Shown: positions 21,959-32,789 of the stretch, in pieces | Position numbering within the stretch: the first letter of the stretch is position 1 | Layout of the letters: each line of letters begins with the position of its first letter | Assembly: GCA_009760855.2 (NCBI GenBank) | Contig: WPIO01000001.1 | Location: forward strand, 14,936,001-15,000,000 | Length of the DNA stretch: 64,000 nt | Source: Cristatella mucedo | Lineage: Eukaryota; Bryozoa; Phylactolaemata; Cristatellidae | Direction of reading: 5' to 3' | Position numbers and translations under genes: made by a program | The notes under the pieces: model-generated | The model's database searches: none | Told to the model about the DNA's origin: nothing | What the model saw: the letters and a program-made list of their open reading frames with translations, nothing else

Positions 21959-22549
21959 TTTTTTAATGCCCTCCTTGCTAATTTTATCTCCCAGCCTAAG
22001 AAGGCATCTAGTCCTCTTGATCCTATACCCACCGTTCTCTTCCCGAGATGCATAGGTCTGCTGCTGCCATTAATAACTAACGTAATAATAATAACGTAAT
22101 AAACTCGCATTTTTCTCACAGCATTTGCTAGCTCCGTGTGAATTATCCTTTGTGTGCTTATGTGAGCTGACACTGTGTTATCGCTAACTGATTGACACGC
22201 TTCCTTTGCAGTGTCAAGTGCCTTGAAAGATATACAAATATCTTATCATTATTACCTAAAATATTTTTTTTACTAATTTAAACAGTGCCAATCCTTGTTT
22301 TCAGTCGCGTCTAAATGAAGAATGGGGAACTTAAGTTGAATTGGTAGGGCTAGCTTAGCCTTCATGCCATAATTGCTTTATCATCAATGGGTGTCTGCTG
22401 CAAAATCGTGCTTACCGTTTTCAGTTTAAGTAACAAGTGTCGGTGCTGACTTATTAGTTTCTCTACCATAGCAAGATCCACTGCTGGGGGCGATGTGTCA
22501 CTGTTTCTTGCTTGTATTGCTAGATATCTATTTGGGGTGTGTGTGCTTG

Positions 22550-22985
22550 TGTATAGTTTTGTATGGCGCACTCACAGCCTAAGCGGCTTTCGGTACGCAT
22601 TCGGTAGCCAACAGACTTCATCTCACGCATTAAAGAGAAAGTGGGAAGCATAGCAGAGTCAGGAGAGCAGTTGAGGTAGCGAGTAGCATGGAAGTAGCAG
22701 CTCAGGACCGCTGAAAAGGATTAGCCATAGTCGGCAGCAGGAGAGTAGTTGTCGTTACATAACAATCGTGGAAGCGAGTTCCACAGTCTAGCACCTGCAG
22801 AGCTAAAGCTTCTGTCGCCAACGGTCTTTAAGCAGAGAAACGGAACAGCTAATGTATTGTCCATACAGGACCTGAGGGCACGAGGAGGCTGAAACTGGTG
22901 CAGCAGTTCAGCTAGGTATGGAGGAGCCAAGCCGTGCATGGCCTTGTTTAGTGCTGTAAAGGACAGGTCAGCCGGTTCAGCTACA
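22550..22985 (-). mobile_element. L2-like LINE, family B, RT C-terminus and 3' UTR
   Basis: Read on the minus strand, an open frame (22721-22939) contains HGLAPPYLAELLHQFQPPRA and 'SAGARLWNSLPR', the LINE thumb/C-terminal region also seen at 9740-9930 and 30687. It is followed by the family-B 3' UTR and tail. Confidence 0.85.
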
Positions 22986-23029
22986 AACCCAATTAGAAGC
23001 TGTTCTGGTTATTCTCGTCACGCTTGCTG

Positions 23030-23690
23030 CTTGATAGTGAAAGTAATAATGCAAAATTTGTATAGCACCCCAAGATAACCAATTCTTGTTCTAAACACTG
23101 CTGTAAAGAAACCATATCCATTGGTTAGCTATACTATAATGCACAATTTCAGTCTGCATAAGATTACGATTGGCTATTCACAGGACTGATAAAATAATAT
23201 GAGGAAAATGTTGGTTAGCTTCTTTTGTCAATTCAGCAGATGTCATAACTGCAGTCGGCAGTCAGTTCCAGGTTGTGTGAGCATGCAAACTTAAGGCTGG
23301 GTGTCCAACAGATTCAAGATTGGCGTGGGGCCCAGCTAACCGACTAAGGGGTGGTGGTATGATACGAAGCCTGATTAGGGAATATTTCAGATAGCTGGGC
23401 CAAAAGAAGAGAAAGAGGGGACCTCAAAATGAGTGCCACAACTTTGAAGTTATGATGATTGATAATGAGCCAGTGGAGGTCGGTGAAGTATAATATGATA
23501 ATTATAACGTTCAAGACAAAAAAGCCTATCTGCTAAGTTTAGCACCACTGGAACCACCGTGTTGCATCTGCAGAAAGACATGCAGGTAATGTGTTTTAGA
23601 AGTATGGAAAGGATGTCACAAATGCGTGATGGTAGCTGAAAGTAGTTCGACTTGAAGTGTGGAGCCGTCGTTATCATCTAGTGAAATGTC
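23030..23690 (-). mobile_element. Old L2-like LINE fragment
   Basis: A degraded reverse copy. It starts with an L2-type tail (gtatagcaccccaagataac), then a 3' UTR, then traces of the RT C-terminus (motifs equivalent to 'AWN.LP' near 23265 and a thumb region up to 23680). Heavily mutated. From 23691 to 23980 nothing is recognised. Confidence 0.6.
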
Positions 23691-23989
23691 ATTGTGGGAC
23701 AGAGAAAACCCCATTTGTTTCTGAGTAACATTAGTTTGTAGAGAAACCAGTAGTCACGTCAAAGATATTTATAATGTACCTAGCAGTTATTACTTACATT
23801 CGTCTATCGGTTGCTGATTTGCTCATGGAGACCGTGCAGCCATGTCGTTATGTTATAAGGCCAGTAAACAAATGTTAGTCTTGAAACACATTACCATAAG
23901 TTTTTCCTTTTTTACTCAAGTGATGGCAACTACCTGACCCTGTCGATTGACAACATAAAGCTGAGATTAGTGTGGCTCGTGGTTGTCGT

Positions 23990-24085
23990 CGACAACCATT
24001 GCAGCAAATGTAAAGCGCCTAGAGAGAGAGAGATTAAGTTCTCTGAGGGCGCTTTATCAAGTGCATTATTATTATTATTATTAAC
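23990..24085 (+). mobile_element. L2-like family-A tail
   Basis: gcagcaaatgtaaagcgcct, a short GA run, agattaagttctctgagggc, gctttatcaagtgc and (ATT)n. Only about 95 bases remain, with no coding part. Confidence 0.8.
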
Positions 24086-24154
24086 CATTTATAACATACA
24101 TTTTTTCACTAGATGGATTTTTCACCGATTTCTCTGTGATCACCATAGCGTAAA

Positions 24155-24310
24155 AAAATAAATCATTTGTATAGTGCCCTAAGAGAACCTAATCTCTCTT
24201 CAGGTGCTTCACATATGCCACGGGGCTCGAGCCCACGACCTCAGCCAGACCTTGGTCGGGGCGAGCACCTTAACCACTGGGCCAAGGCAGCTCAGGCGCC
24301 TAGTTTGTAC
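24155..24310 (-). mobile_element. SINE family 2 (tRNA-like head, L2-type tail)
   Basis: On the minus strand: head with a ggttaaggtgctcgccccga segment and 'gaggtcgtgggctcgagccc', then 'tggcatatgtgaag', then the L2-like tail 'agagattaggttctcttagg' and 'cactatacaaatgattt'. It lies just upstream of the MRPL54 gene and has the same organisation as the copies at 47322 and 61165. Confidence 0.7.
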
Positions 24311-24539
24311 ATGCAATGTAACTAAAGCATTTGTGATAAAGCATTTGCATGTGTGAGAAGCAAGTGTAGTTACGGTAAGTGGTTTGCTCAGAGCCAACTG
24401 GTAAAGCAATGGCACTATTCAATGCTAAAACGTTAACGAATGTGCTTGGATGTTATAATGCGATATGCCTTTAGACGACTAACGACGTGTGTCATGCATC
24501 TTAGATGGCTGTTGGATGTGGCAAGCTGGATGAGCCGTC

Positions 24540-24594
24540 ATGACTAAGGAAAAATTGGTGCCTGCCAGTACTGCTGTCTGGTGTTCCCATTTAG
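24540..24594 (+). CDS. MRPL54: Tentative first exon of MRPL54
   Basis: An ATG with an in-frame stop upstream opens 18 codons and one base. It ends at ttag|gtatgg, a fair donor, in phase 1, exactly as required by the confident second exon at 24773. The joined product would be 110 residues, shorter than the human protein of about 138. The predicted N-terminus (MTKEKLVPASTAVW) is not a typical mitochondrial targeting sequence, so the true first exon may lie elsewhere. Confidence 0.3.
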
Positions 24595-24772
24595 GTATGG
24601 CTCTCCAATCAGTTACTCAAGAGCAGCTGCTCGAATTCCAGTTATTGCATGCTGCACACAAGGAGGGATCCGGCTACATTTGCAATGTTTGTGCATCACA
24701 TGCTTGTACTTGATCGTAAAAGCATAAGCTCGCACTTTATTGTAAACCATAACCGTGCTGCTTATTTTGCAG

Positions 24773-25050
24773 GTGGTGCCGGAGCAGGACCGGGTAAAGC
24801 AGCCTTAGACCTGGAAACAGATCCTAAGAAGCTTACTTCCTTCTGCTGTGGTGGTAATTACTTTAAAGAAGGGAAGGACCCTGAAATAAAGCCTGACTCT
24901 GAGTATCCAGAGTGGTTGTGGACACTACGTACAGCTCGTGGGCCGGAGCCAATTGAAAACTTGGATCAAAATTCTTTCCAATACTGGCGTCGCCTCAGAT
25001 GTAAGCATATTAAGAGACATAACGCTCTTTCAAAAATAAATTATAAGTGA
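24773..25050 (+). CDS. MRPL54: Mitochondrial large-subunit ribosomal protein mL54, main exon
   Basis: mL54 is a component of the mitochondrial ribosome large subunit. The exon starts after ttattttgcag in phase 1 and runs to TGA at 25048-25050. Diagnostic segments are LTSFCCGGNYFKEG, KPDSEYPEWLW, an 'IENLDQNS' helix and YWRRLRCKHIKRHNALSK near the C-terminus. These match the family core in order and spacing (family pattern YKEG.D..LKPD.EYPEWL, then EELD.....YWRRLRK.NI.R.NRLSK). An AATAAA lies just before the stop and could serve as poly(A) signal. The gene is convergent with PEX11; the two stop codons are 234 bp apart. Confidence 0.9.
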
Positions 25051-25284
25051 CAGCTTGGGTAACCTAGAACGTAGTGGACGTATTGTATTTGCAGTCTGCT
25101 CCACACAACCGTTCCAGACCCTAACATCCAGGCTACTGCAGCTAGCAAATGCAGCGCAAAAGTAATAGCAGAGCAATTGCTTGTTTGCCATGATCAATCA
25201 CTGGTAAAGCAAGCCTCTACCTACGAAGAACATAGGCCAAATGGTGTGATGCAGCACCTTGAGACTGATCGTGTCCATCGTGTA

Positions 25285-27983
25285 TCATGGGACTTGTTTG
25301 AGTGCCGGGTCCCAAACTACAATCATGCCAAGCACTGAAGAAAGAAGACCCACCAGTCCTTGTACAGCTGGGGGCACATTAACATAACCGAGGTTGGAGC
25401 TAGGTAAAATGAAGTCCAGCAGGTTGGTTGCAGTATTCAGTAAAACTGGTGGGTTGTCTAGCAGACAACGCCTAACTGCAAACAAAGTACGCCTGTTTTT
25501 ATCTTCCCTTTTGACGGTGCTGTCGTAGCCACTGCCTAGCCTCCTCGTGTCGGATGCCAAAGCCTCCTGTTTTCTGAGAGATGCACGAACAATTACTAAA
25601 ATATCATACAAGTTTCGAAGCAGACTGAGCAAAGTACTGAACAACCAGAACTGATTCGACAATCTAGCATAACGTGCTTTGTCGATTTTTAGCAGTTTCA
25701 TGCTATGAAACCACAGCAAATTGTCAATAAACATGAAACAAGCTTGGGCTATTCTCGCCAACGTAATGGTCATGCGAAGTACAATGTCGGAAAGATGGAG
25801 CGACTTGAGTGCACCTTGTATGAATTCTAAGCTTTTGCCCATCCGAAGCACTACAACGATAATTCATATGCCAGCGCTGAGGCACGATCCAGCGGTACGA
25901 GTGCCACAATTTCAAATCCCATCTATAGCTGGTTGATAAGAAGCTCATGCTAGTCACACATACCTGTATAAAGCTATTCACAAGGCACCGAGCAATTAGA
26001 CTAGTATGAGGATGGCGGTGAAGTGAACTAATTACAGGGCAAACAGGCAGCCAGATTGTGTGCATTATAATGCAAGCGTTATTACGTCCACAAAAAGCAA
26101 TCCCTATTCTCGACGTTTGCATACACTATGCTGACACTAAAGACGTTGTGGCTGGCTGATAAGAATGACCCCAAATACCACAGATCGGCCCAGCGTGTCC
26201 TCACAATGCATATAGCCAGGGATGGCCACGAGTGTCATTTTTTGCTATAATTAGACCGTACAGCTTACTTTTACAGCGAGATTAAGCCTGTTGGCTACCA
26301 AATGCATTTCGAAAAGTTGTTAGGTGCACCATAGAAAACTTGCCGTGTAACAGCCGCTTAGTCTTTGTAGAGTTACAGATGGCGATACATTACATTTCTA
26401 CGAACCACTATGATTGCAATTTTTGCTAAGCAAAGGGGTATTAGAAATTATATCAAACACATAGTTGCCACAGAAGAATTGCCACAGCCTCAGGTCACTA
26501 GGTTGACCGTGAGCAGAAAAGCCGAGAAAATTAGAACGGTCAAGAATAGCCTACTAATCAAATGAAGTTTCCAGGAAGATTGCAGCAAGTTATCGGTCTA
26601 AGACAATAGCTGATACAATACTATAAGTGGGGTCATTCAGCAAGTTTAAGCGAAGGACATGTACAGCTAACCGACCAAGAGGGCATGCTTACATACAGTA
26701 AACACAACGCACTGTTGATAAAGAGCATATCTGCAAGTGCAGAGATGACCATAGGTTTATCGAGTGGGGAGGGCAGTGGGCCTTCACAGGACAGCTTATC
26801 TCCTGGCATGGCCCTCTTAAGATTGTCAGGCCCGGGCCAAGTCAATGTCTGATCCTGTCTTGATAAGAGCTTCAAAATGTTTCTTGCTTCATTTATTTCC
26901 TATATGAAATAGTGCGGCCAGGTGACTTTTTTGCTGCCAGCATTGCCATGCATATCTAGCTTAGCTTCAAACCATAAATAGCCTGAGACTGGAACCAACC
27001 ATAATACCAAACGTATCAAATCTTAACTCTTCACAGGAAAATAATCAGGTCGAGCCAGCAAGATATCGCTCTCCGCAATAGCCTAACTGGCACAACCACC
27101 AAGCCTTACTGAGGAATGAACGATCAGCCGATGGTGGAACGAAACACTGTTCAAACCGGACTAAGTGGTGCGGCTAAGAGAATACTCCTCTGCCATCAAG
27201 AAATACACGACGGGCTGCATCGCCATATCAGAGTCCGCTCTTGCTACTTCTCAAGCACCTCGCTATTTCAGAATTAAATAGTGCCATGAATAGGAAGCTG
27301 GTATCCAAGTAGTTGGTGTAGGACTGCTGTCATTAAGTGCATTTCGGTTCAGGTATAAACAAGCACGCGCATACGTAAACGCGCACACGTATGCACATAT
27401 GCATACGTGTGCGTACACACGTATGCACAAGGGCGCATGCAAATCCAGACATGTGCATCAGAACTTGACGAAGGAGTTCAAGGCAAGCTGCCAGCACTCA
27501 CACATATTTCACTCGCTATAAAACGAGAAAATTATTTCGGGTTTAAATTGCTCGCGAAAGCCAATTCAATATAAAGCCACCTATACTGACAGGTATTTTA
27601 AAGAAGAGATACCAGCGGCACACAATTGCGATGATGAACTGCGTTAAAAAAACGATGGTTCAGCACTGCATGCTTACACTTCCTGGACAAACTGATTGAA
27701 CTCTCCAGGTTCTTCAGCTTTTCCGCCAGTTCCTGCGTGCGTGTACTTTTCTCAAGCAAAGCATGGAGCAGCTTGCTACCATACTGGGCGGCCCTAGGCG
27801 TACAACTCTGCTGTAAGTTTGTAGAACGCCGCCAGCATTCAGAATATATGCGCTAAGCGCCTGCGGTCTCAATTCCAGTGACGCTCTGCAAAGCAAGTGC
27901 AGGTAAACCATCTACCTGTAAAGTTTCTCCCGCCCATTCGTCTGACTGCTAAACTTTACCACTTGTGAGACAAAGTCGCCCAT
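25285..27983 (-). CDS. PEX11B: Peroxisomal membrane protein PEX11 (PEX11B-like), complete, three exons
   Basis: PEX11 proteins tubulate and elongate the peroxisomal membrane before fission. The gene assembles fully on the minus strand: exon 1 27983-27916 (ATG to AG|gtagat), exon 2 27793-27678 (after cgcctag; ends aagt|gtaagc), exon 3 25850-25285 (after gttgtag; ends at the stop). The phases fit (68, 116 and 566 bases; 249 codons plus stop; human PEX11B has 259 residues). The N-terminus is MGDFVSQVVKFSSQTNGREK, then YRAAQYGSKLL, ISLSRKLLRMGKS and LHLSDIVLRMTITLARIAQA, then the hydrophobic IDNLLWF segment. The C-terminus has the last membrane helix, GLVGLLSSVLGMIVVW, and a short lysine/proline tail. 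All match the PEX11 alpha/beta pattern, including the YA(A/R).LL and L.R..R/K(L)LR.G motifs. Intron 2 is 1.8 kb and contains a family-B LINE fragment and a long palindrome. I cannot tell PEX11A from PEX11B orthology. Confidence 0.93.
26262..26400 (+). mobile_element. Family-B LINE 3' tail in PEX11 intron 2
   Basis: cttttacagcgagattaagc, ctgttggctaccaaatgcat, then a 'gtctttgtagagttacagat' tail. It is the 3' UTR end of the family-B LINE, sense on the plus strand and so antisense to PEX11. Confidence 0.75.
27382..27413. repeat. Perfect 14-base inverted repeat, alternating purine-pyrimidine
   Basis: CGCACACGTATGCA, a 4-base loop (cata) and TGCATACGTGTGCG form a perfect hairpin in PEX11 intron 2. 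The surrounding sequence (27360-27440) is also rich in alternating CG/CA/TA steps, the composition that favours Z-DNA or cruciform extrusion. Confidence 0.9.
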
Positions 27984-28613
27984 ATAGGCTGCAAATCCCT
28001 CACGCCCAGGTGGGCGGCAGAATTGGAAGGGCAGAATCCGAAGGGCAGGAAATCGCGCTGTCAGTACCTCCGGGAGGCGAGAGCGCGTTAGGCGGAAAAG
28101 ACCCGCTCAGTACCTAGTTGCTCTCCGCTCTTGTCATAAACAAGGAGTAGCGGCTTCCACGTTCGGCGGAGCTAGGGCCGAAGCGTAGTGCTCATAGCGG
28201 GGCTAGCCTCTGCCGGAGCGTGACAAATAACGGTTAAGCTCTGATCTGGTTGCATTAGGTTTGTATTATTCCGGCCGAGGACTACGTTAATGTAAGGACG
28301 GGCCAGTGGTGTAGCAGCATGCGACATTGACCAGATTATGACGGCCGAGATATGTATTATTCGTGGATCCTGAATATTATTTCGGCTTGGAACCGGTTAT
28401 GCGGTAATGTGTGGCCACGGTAGCGTAAAAACCAAAGCCGTGTAATAGGCAGTCAGTTGCGCCTTAGCAGTTGGCCCGAGTTGAGTTTCAGGCTTTGAGC
28501 CGTACGAGTTGTACGGCATGGCTGGTATTGGACGCCTGTAACCCTTCGTTGCTGTCAAATAGAATTCTCTACGCTATGGATATGGACTTGATACTTTAAG
28601 GTGCGGGCACTTT

Positions 28614-28814
28614 TTGCTGCTGCCGTATTCGGCTGCTGTCGGCATACCTGCGTGCATTGGTGCTACGCATACGAGTATCGCCAGCCGCGATTCCAAAGCG
28701 CAGGACTTCAGCGGTATTCGTCGCGCGTCAGCTGGAACCAGCGTCGTAAAGAGCGCTGTGTTTGCCTTGTTCTATCCGGGCATGAAAGCCGTTACACCCC
28801 GTTTGAAAGAATAG
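28614..28814 (+). CDS. Unrecognised short open frame upstream of PEX11
   Basis: A 66-codon frame containing GIPACIGATHTSIASRDSKA and VVKSAVFALFYPGM, with GC-rich coding-like third positions, lies about 630 bp upstream of the PEX11 start on the opposite strand. It has no recognised homology and another frame (28601-28840) overlaps it. It might be an exon of a divergent neighbour or chance in a GC-rich promoter area. The stretch 27984-28600 holds nothing else that I recognise. Confidence 0.2.
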   Translation: MLLPYSAAVGIPACIGATHTSIASRDSKAQDFSGIRRASAGTSVVKSAVFALFYPGMKAVTPRLKE

Positions 28815-28959
28815 GGCGGGTCGCTTGTATAAGAGAATGAACCTTCGTACAGGGTAAAGTACGTACGTTCTTTAGATACATTGCACATTCATGATAAAAT
28901 TTAAAGATGGAAAAATGTGCTAAACGGTATAATTAAAAGGCTACTACCTCCGCCCTAAA

Positions 28960-29470
28960 CAAAGTGATAGTGCTTATAAACCTGTTTATAGCATCTTAAG
29001 AGAACTAAGTCTGTCTTGCACTTGAAATGAGCTGGGAACGAAACATATCAGCTGATTAGTGTTAACGTACGCAACTTCGGCACCCGTAAGCTCATTAAGA
29101 GCAAATGCTACTAAGAACAGATGTAGTTTTAGCTTCCATCAAGTTAGGGGAGGTCGTGATGTCAGTCGGTAATGGGTCAAAGGCTTTGAGACGTGTGAAC
29201 CGAAGGGTGTGGTCTCGAAAGGATATGATCTCAGCGTGGCGATTCGAGTCCAGAGTAATGGGTCTTCATATGAACAGCCTGGTGAGTAAATATTTCAGAT
29301 GCACACGTCGAAGCAACAGATAGAAGGAACCTAGAATAAGAGTGACAGGACCTCGCATTTAAAGTGCTGCTCGATGAGGTGCTGGTCTGGGAAATGGGTG
29401 ATGGGACAACTGCTTAGTTCGTGACAGAAAAGCCTAGTTTTGCACGAGCTGTAAGTGTCTAGCAGACGTA
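28960..29470 (-). mobile_element. Old L2-like LINE fragment
   Basis: Reverse order traces: a tail (tagtgcttataaacctgttt, taagagaactaagtctgtct), then the 3' UTR, then RT C-terminal traces near 29190-29330 (the 'gtggtctcgaaaggatatga' type segment also seen in the reversed copy at 43870). Strongly decayed. From 29471 to 30625 nothing is recognised apart from a 13-base G run at 30122-30134. Confidence 0.5.
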
Positions 29471-30625
29471 CCAGAAAGCCGACAGACGCAACGTGGACGT
29501 GGAGCAGAAGGTCGAGTGCTGATGCGCCGTGAGCGGCAGGAGAATACCACGTAGTATGAAATTTATCGCCGCCACACTAGCTACAACACACGAACACCGT
29601 GGCCCTTTGGCAGGCGTATATTCTGTCCTCGCGACGGCTTGTAACGCCATAGCATAGGTCGTTCTTCCCCCCTCCGCGTCCCCGTCGAAACTCTGCAGGC
29701 CAAAGTCATGCAGCTGACCGAATCCCCCAGAACCAGCCGGCGAGTAACCGAACGCCCCGAGCCCCACTGCGGCACGCCTAGCCGGTGAACTGCAGAGGAC
29801 AGCCGGCCCCTACACGACGAAAACACCGGGCTGCCGAAGCCCAAGTAGATCCAATTCTGGCATCTGTTAGATAGGGCACCTCAAGCACGAATTCATTTTT
29901 GGAACGAAATGGCTGGATTTAAGTAACTAATGCAAGCGCTAGAATGTGGCTCAAATAAGCCAGAGCCAGAAAACGAAGAGACCTTTCAAGCGATCGACCG
30001 GTAATAAGGATCATGAGGTCAACGGGTTACCTAACGGGAGTGTCGTTGCAGATTCAAGATAAGAGATGTTATGCTGGCAGTCACGGCGGAATTAGGTCAC
30101 TCTCAGGTCTGACTGAAGTTCGGGGGGGGGGGGGCTAGAACCAGATACTTTACCAAAGCGAAGCCATTGAAGCCCCTCGTTTGCCAAAAATACCTTCCTA
30201 GCCCTCTTGCAGAGGAGCTCTTAGCCCTTTCCTGTGGCTACCAGACTTTGGAAGAGAGGTTACTAGGGTTAAGTAACTACAGCTGGGTACGTAACCGCAG
30301 CTGGGTACCGGCCTGTATCTAAGTCACAGCGAGAAAAATTAACTTCTCAGATTAGCTCTAGAGGTTGCCAAACAGCAACTATCTACGGGCACTAACTGTA
30401 GCAATAGCAAATAGCATGTCGCCCGCGGATGGTAACATTTAGCCACGTCGTTCCTGGTTGCTCTTTCGCAGGACTGCATGAGGGTAAATCGCTAGCCGGT
30501 GATTGGTAGATTGGCAAACATATCGGCCGGTATGATTGGCCCACTGACCTATGCAAGGGCAAATGAGAATCTAATGAGCTTTTTGCCCCACAAGTAAATC
30601 CCGCAAGCCCCTTCCAGTGGCTACT

Positions 30626-31193
30626 TGTTATGTTCGCCTTCGGCTTCTGCTGTAATTAGCGAAGCGCCTGACACTAATGCACATGCTTTAGCTCTGCAGG
30701 TCCTAGACTGTGGAACTCGCTTCCACAATTCTTACGAAACGACAATTACTCTTCTGCTGCCGACTATGGCTCATCCTTTTCAGCGGTACTGAGCTGCTAC
30801 TTCCATGCTACTCACTACCTCAACTGCTCTCCTGACTCTGCTTTGCTTCCCACTTTCTCTTTGTTGCGTGAGACGACGTCTGTTGGCTACCGAATGCGTA
30901 CCGAAAGCCGCTTAGGCTGTGAGCGCGCTATACAAAACTCTCTTGCGTAACACCTACATAGTCTTTATGACTTTGTGGAGTTACAAACGGATATGCATAC
31001 ATACATGCCTCACCTGTAGCCAATAGTTAAGCCATTGAAGCGGCGCAGCGTCGGGCCACTAATGCAGGTTATATTTCTGTCGTCCTTGGTGATTGATCGA
31101 GCTCTAGTATATGTGTCAGACGAGAGGAATAAAGCAGAGCCTTGTTTACCGAGCACGGGCGCCCTATGTCTCCGGAGACACTGCCATACAACA
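30626..31193 (+). repeat. 5' LTR of the gypsy-type element (interrupted)
   Basis: Matches the 3' LTR over its whole length once the LINE fragment at 30687-31002 and one copy of its target duplication are removed. Shared blocks are ctgtaattagcgaag, ccaatagttaagccattgaa, gggccactaatgcaggtt and tctccggagacactgccata. Confidence 0.85.
30687..31002 (+). mobile_element. Family-B LINE 3' end nested in the 5' LTR, with target-site duplication
   Basis: 316 bases of L2-like sequence: the RT C-terminus ('tgcaggtcctagactgtgga' encodes the GPRLWNSLP-type segment), the 3' UTR, and a tail ending atatgcatacatac. It is flanked by the direct repeat acatgc at 30681-30686 and 31003-31008. The uninterrupted 3' LTR has a single acatgc at the matching place, which proves the insertion point. 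Confidence 0.9.
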
Positions 31194-31207
31194 ACTGGCC
31201 GCAGAGA

Positions 31208-31809
31208 ATGGTTTACTCGAGCCGAATAGAGTACCAGATCTTGTATGATCTTGATGGGATTCCTATACTAAGGCACGAAATTTTTAACGGTGAACCACAC
31301 TTTATGCCTTGGCTTCTAATGCTTGAGAAGGCCGTAGCAAGGCTAAAGATTGCGATGCCGCTAAAGCATGCTGTGTCATGTATCTGGGGGACAACGCGAT
31401 AAACGGTTGGGGTGATCAGCCGGCCGACGTGAAGCAAGATTACCACAAGCTGCGAAGCAAGTTAGTCCTGATCTTCTCGTGGTTGGCGGATGAGGAGGCC
31501 GAGCTTGAGGCCGAGAGGTTTCGGCTGGAGCAGGAACAGCTCGCCGGAGCCAAGACCCGGACAAAGCTAGGCGACGAGCCAGCTTCAGCGCCGGTCGATC
31601 GTACAGTCAACTGCCCGCAAGAGCCAGACAGACGAGCGGAACTCATTCAGCTGCCGAAGCTATCCGACGGCAATACAGGTGGAGGAAGCGGGTATGGGAC
31701 CGCTTCCGACACAGTAGCCACAACAGCCGAAGAGCGCCAGAACAACTTAAGTTCGCTTCGGCAGCAGCCGGAGACGGAGGTGCAGCATGCGACGGCTTCC
31801 AGCGGTTAG
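31208..31809 (+). pseudogene. gag-like frame of the gypsy-type element, frameshifted
   Basis: The first frame (31208-31402) contains IFNGEPHFMPWLLMLEKA, matching the Retrotrans_gag start pattern (F.G....WL..FE.A). A frame change near 31375 leads to a second frame (31378-31809) containing YLGDNAINGW followed by DQPADVKQDYHKLRSKL, matching the capsid pattern (L.G.A...W..LP...K.DY..L...L). A glutamate-rich coiled stretch follows. One shift separates the halves, so the copy is broken. No zinc knuckle is seen. Confidence 0.75.
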
Positions 31810-32789
31810 GCGATAGTGGTCAGCGGCGAGGCGATAGGATATATAGTTGCCTGTGGAAAGATGCAGGCGGCCCAAGAGCGATGTCTCGGCAGCGGAGCTC
31901 AGCTGTGAGAGCTTCTTGGTGGCGGAGAGCTCCCGCACGAGCGTCTCGGCCCAGAGTACAGAGGAGCGCCGTCAGAGGCAAGGCGATAGTAGCCTGTGAC
32001 CAGGCCCAGGCAGCCCATGAGAGCGACGTCTTGGCCGCCGAGCCTCGTAGCGGCAGAGAGCATCTCAGCGGCCTCTGAGAGCAGCCCCGAGAGCGTCTAG
32101 GTGGTGAAGAGCACCCGCACGAGCGTCTCAGTGTAGAGCGCAGAGGAGCACCTTGAGATACGAGATAGCGGTCAGCGACGAGGCGGTAGTAGCCTTCGAC
32201 GAGTTGCCGGCTGTCCGCGAGCGAAGCAGCGAGAGCTTCGCTGTGGCAAAGCACAGAAGCGTGAGCGTTTCGGCGGCGAAGAGCACCTGCGAGAGCGTCT
32301 CGGTGCTGAGCGTAGAGCAGCACAAATGCGAGATCAACTCGGTGGAGTGGAACTCCGAGAACGGCAAGGCCACAATGAGCCGAAGTGGTTTTCGAAGGGC
32401 GGGATCGGCGGCCGGCACCGAGCGCACAAGACCAGCCATCTGGGCTCGCACGGAGGTGACTTGCGGGAACCGCCTGGGAGCGGTAACCCACCTTTGCCCA
32501 AAGGTGGGCAGCATCTACGATCGGCTGCTCACGAGGGGCAGAGCTGATGTGCGCTTCCTGCGAGTGGCTGTCACACAGCCTGCATCCCATCCAAGCCAGT
32601 CGGAACTCGTTAATGCTAAATTAATATCCTGACAGAGCCCGAACGACAAACCGCTGGACAGGGCACCGCCTGAGCAGGCAGAAGAGGACAACGCGGGGCC
32701 AATGCCAACACGACGTTCCAGTCGTGAGGGCCGCCCCCTCCCCAGCTAGGCTGGTGGACCATGAAATCTATTTGCTATGGGGGAAGGGA
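31810..32789 (+). other. Degenerate interior of the gypsy-type element, with imperfect internal repeats
   Basis: GC-rich sequence in which phrases such as gaagagcacc, gagcgtctcgg, agagcgcagaggagcacc and gagcgtctcggtgctgagcg recur at irregular spacing. A plus frame at 32153-32632 is open. Near 32700 a reading with PTRRSSREGRP resembles the basic 'R.S.R' C-terminal end of gypsy pol proteins, which would fit a deletion joining gag to the end of pol. A 256-codon minus-strand frame here is a shadow of this repetitive composition. Confidence 0.55.

Noticed and set aside
24649-24772. Upstream extension of the MRPL54 frame
   Set aside because: The frame is open by chance. A clear 3' splice site (ttattttgcag) starts the conserved part at 24773, and the upstream peptide has no family similarity.
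31820-32590. 256-codon open frame on the minus strand
   Set aside because: It lies opposite the interior of the LTR element, whose LTRs, gag-like part and polypurine tract all read on the plus strand. The composition is a by-product of GC-rich repeats.
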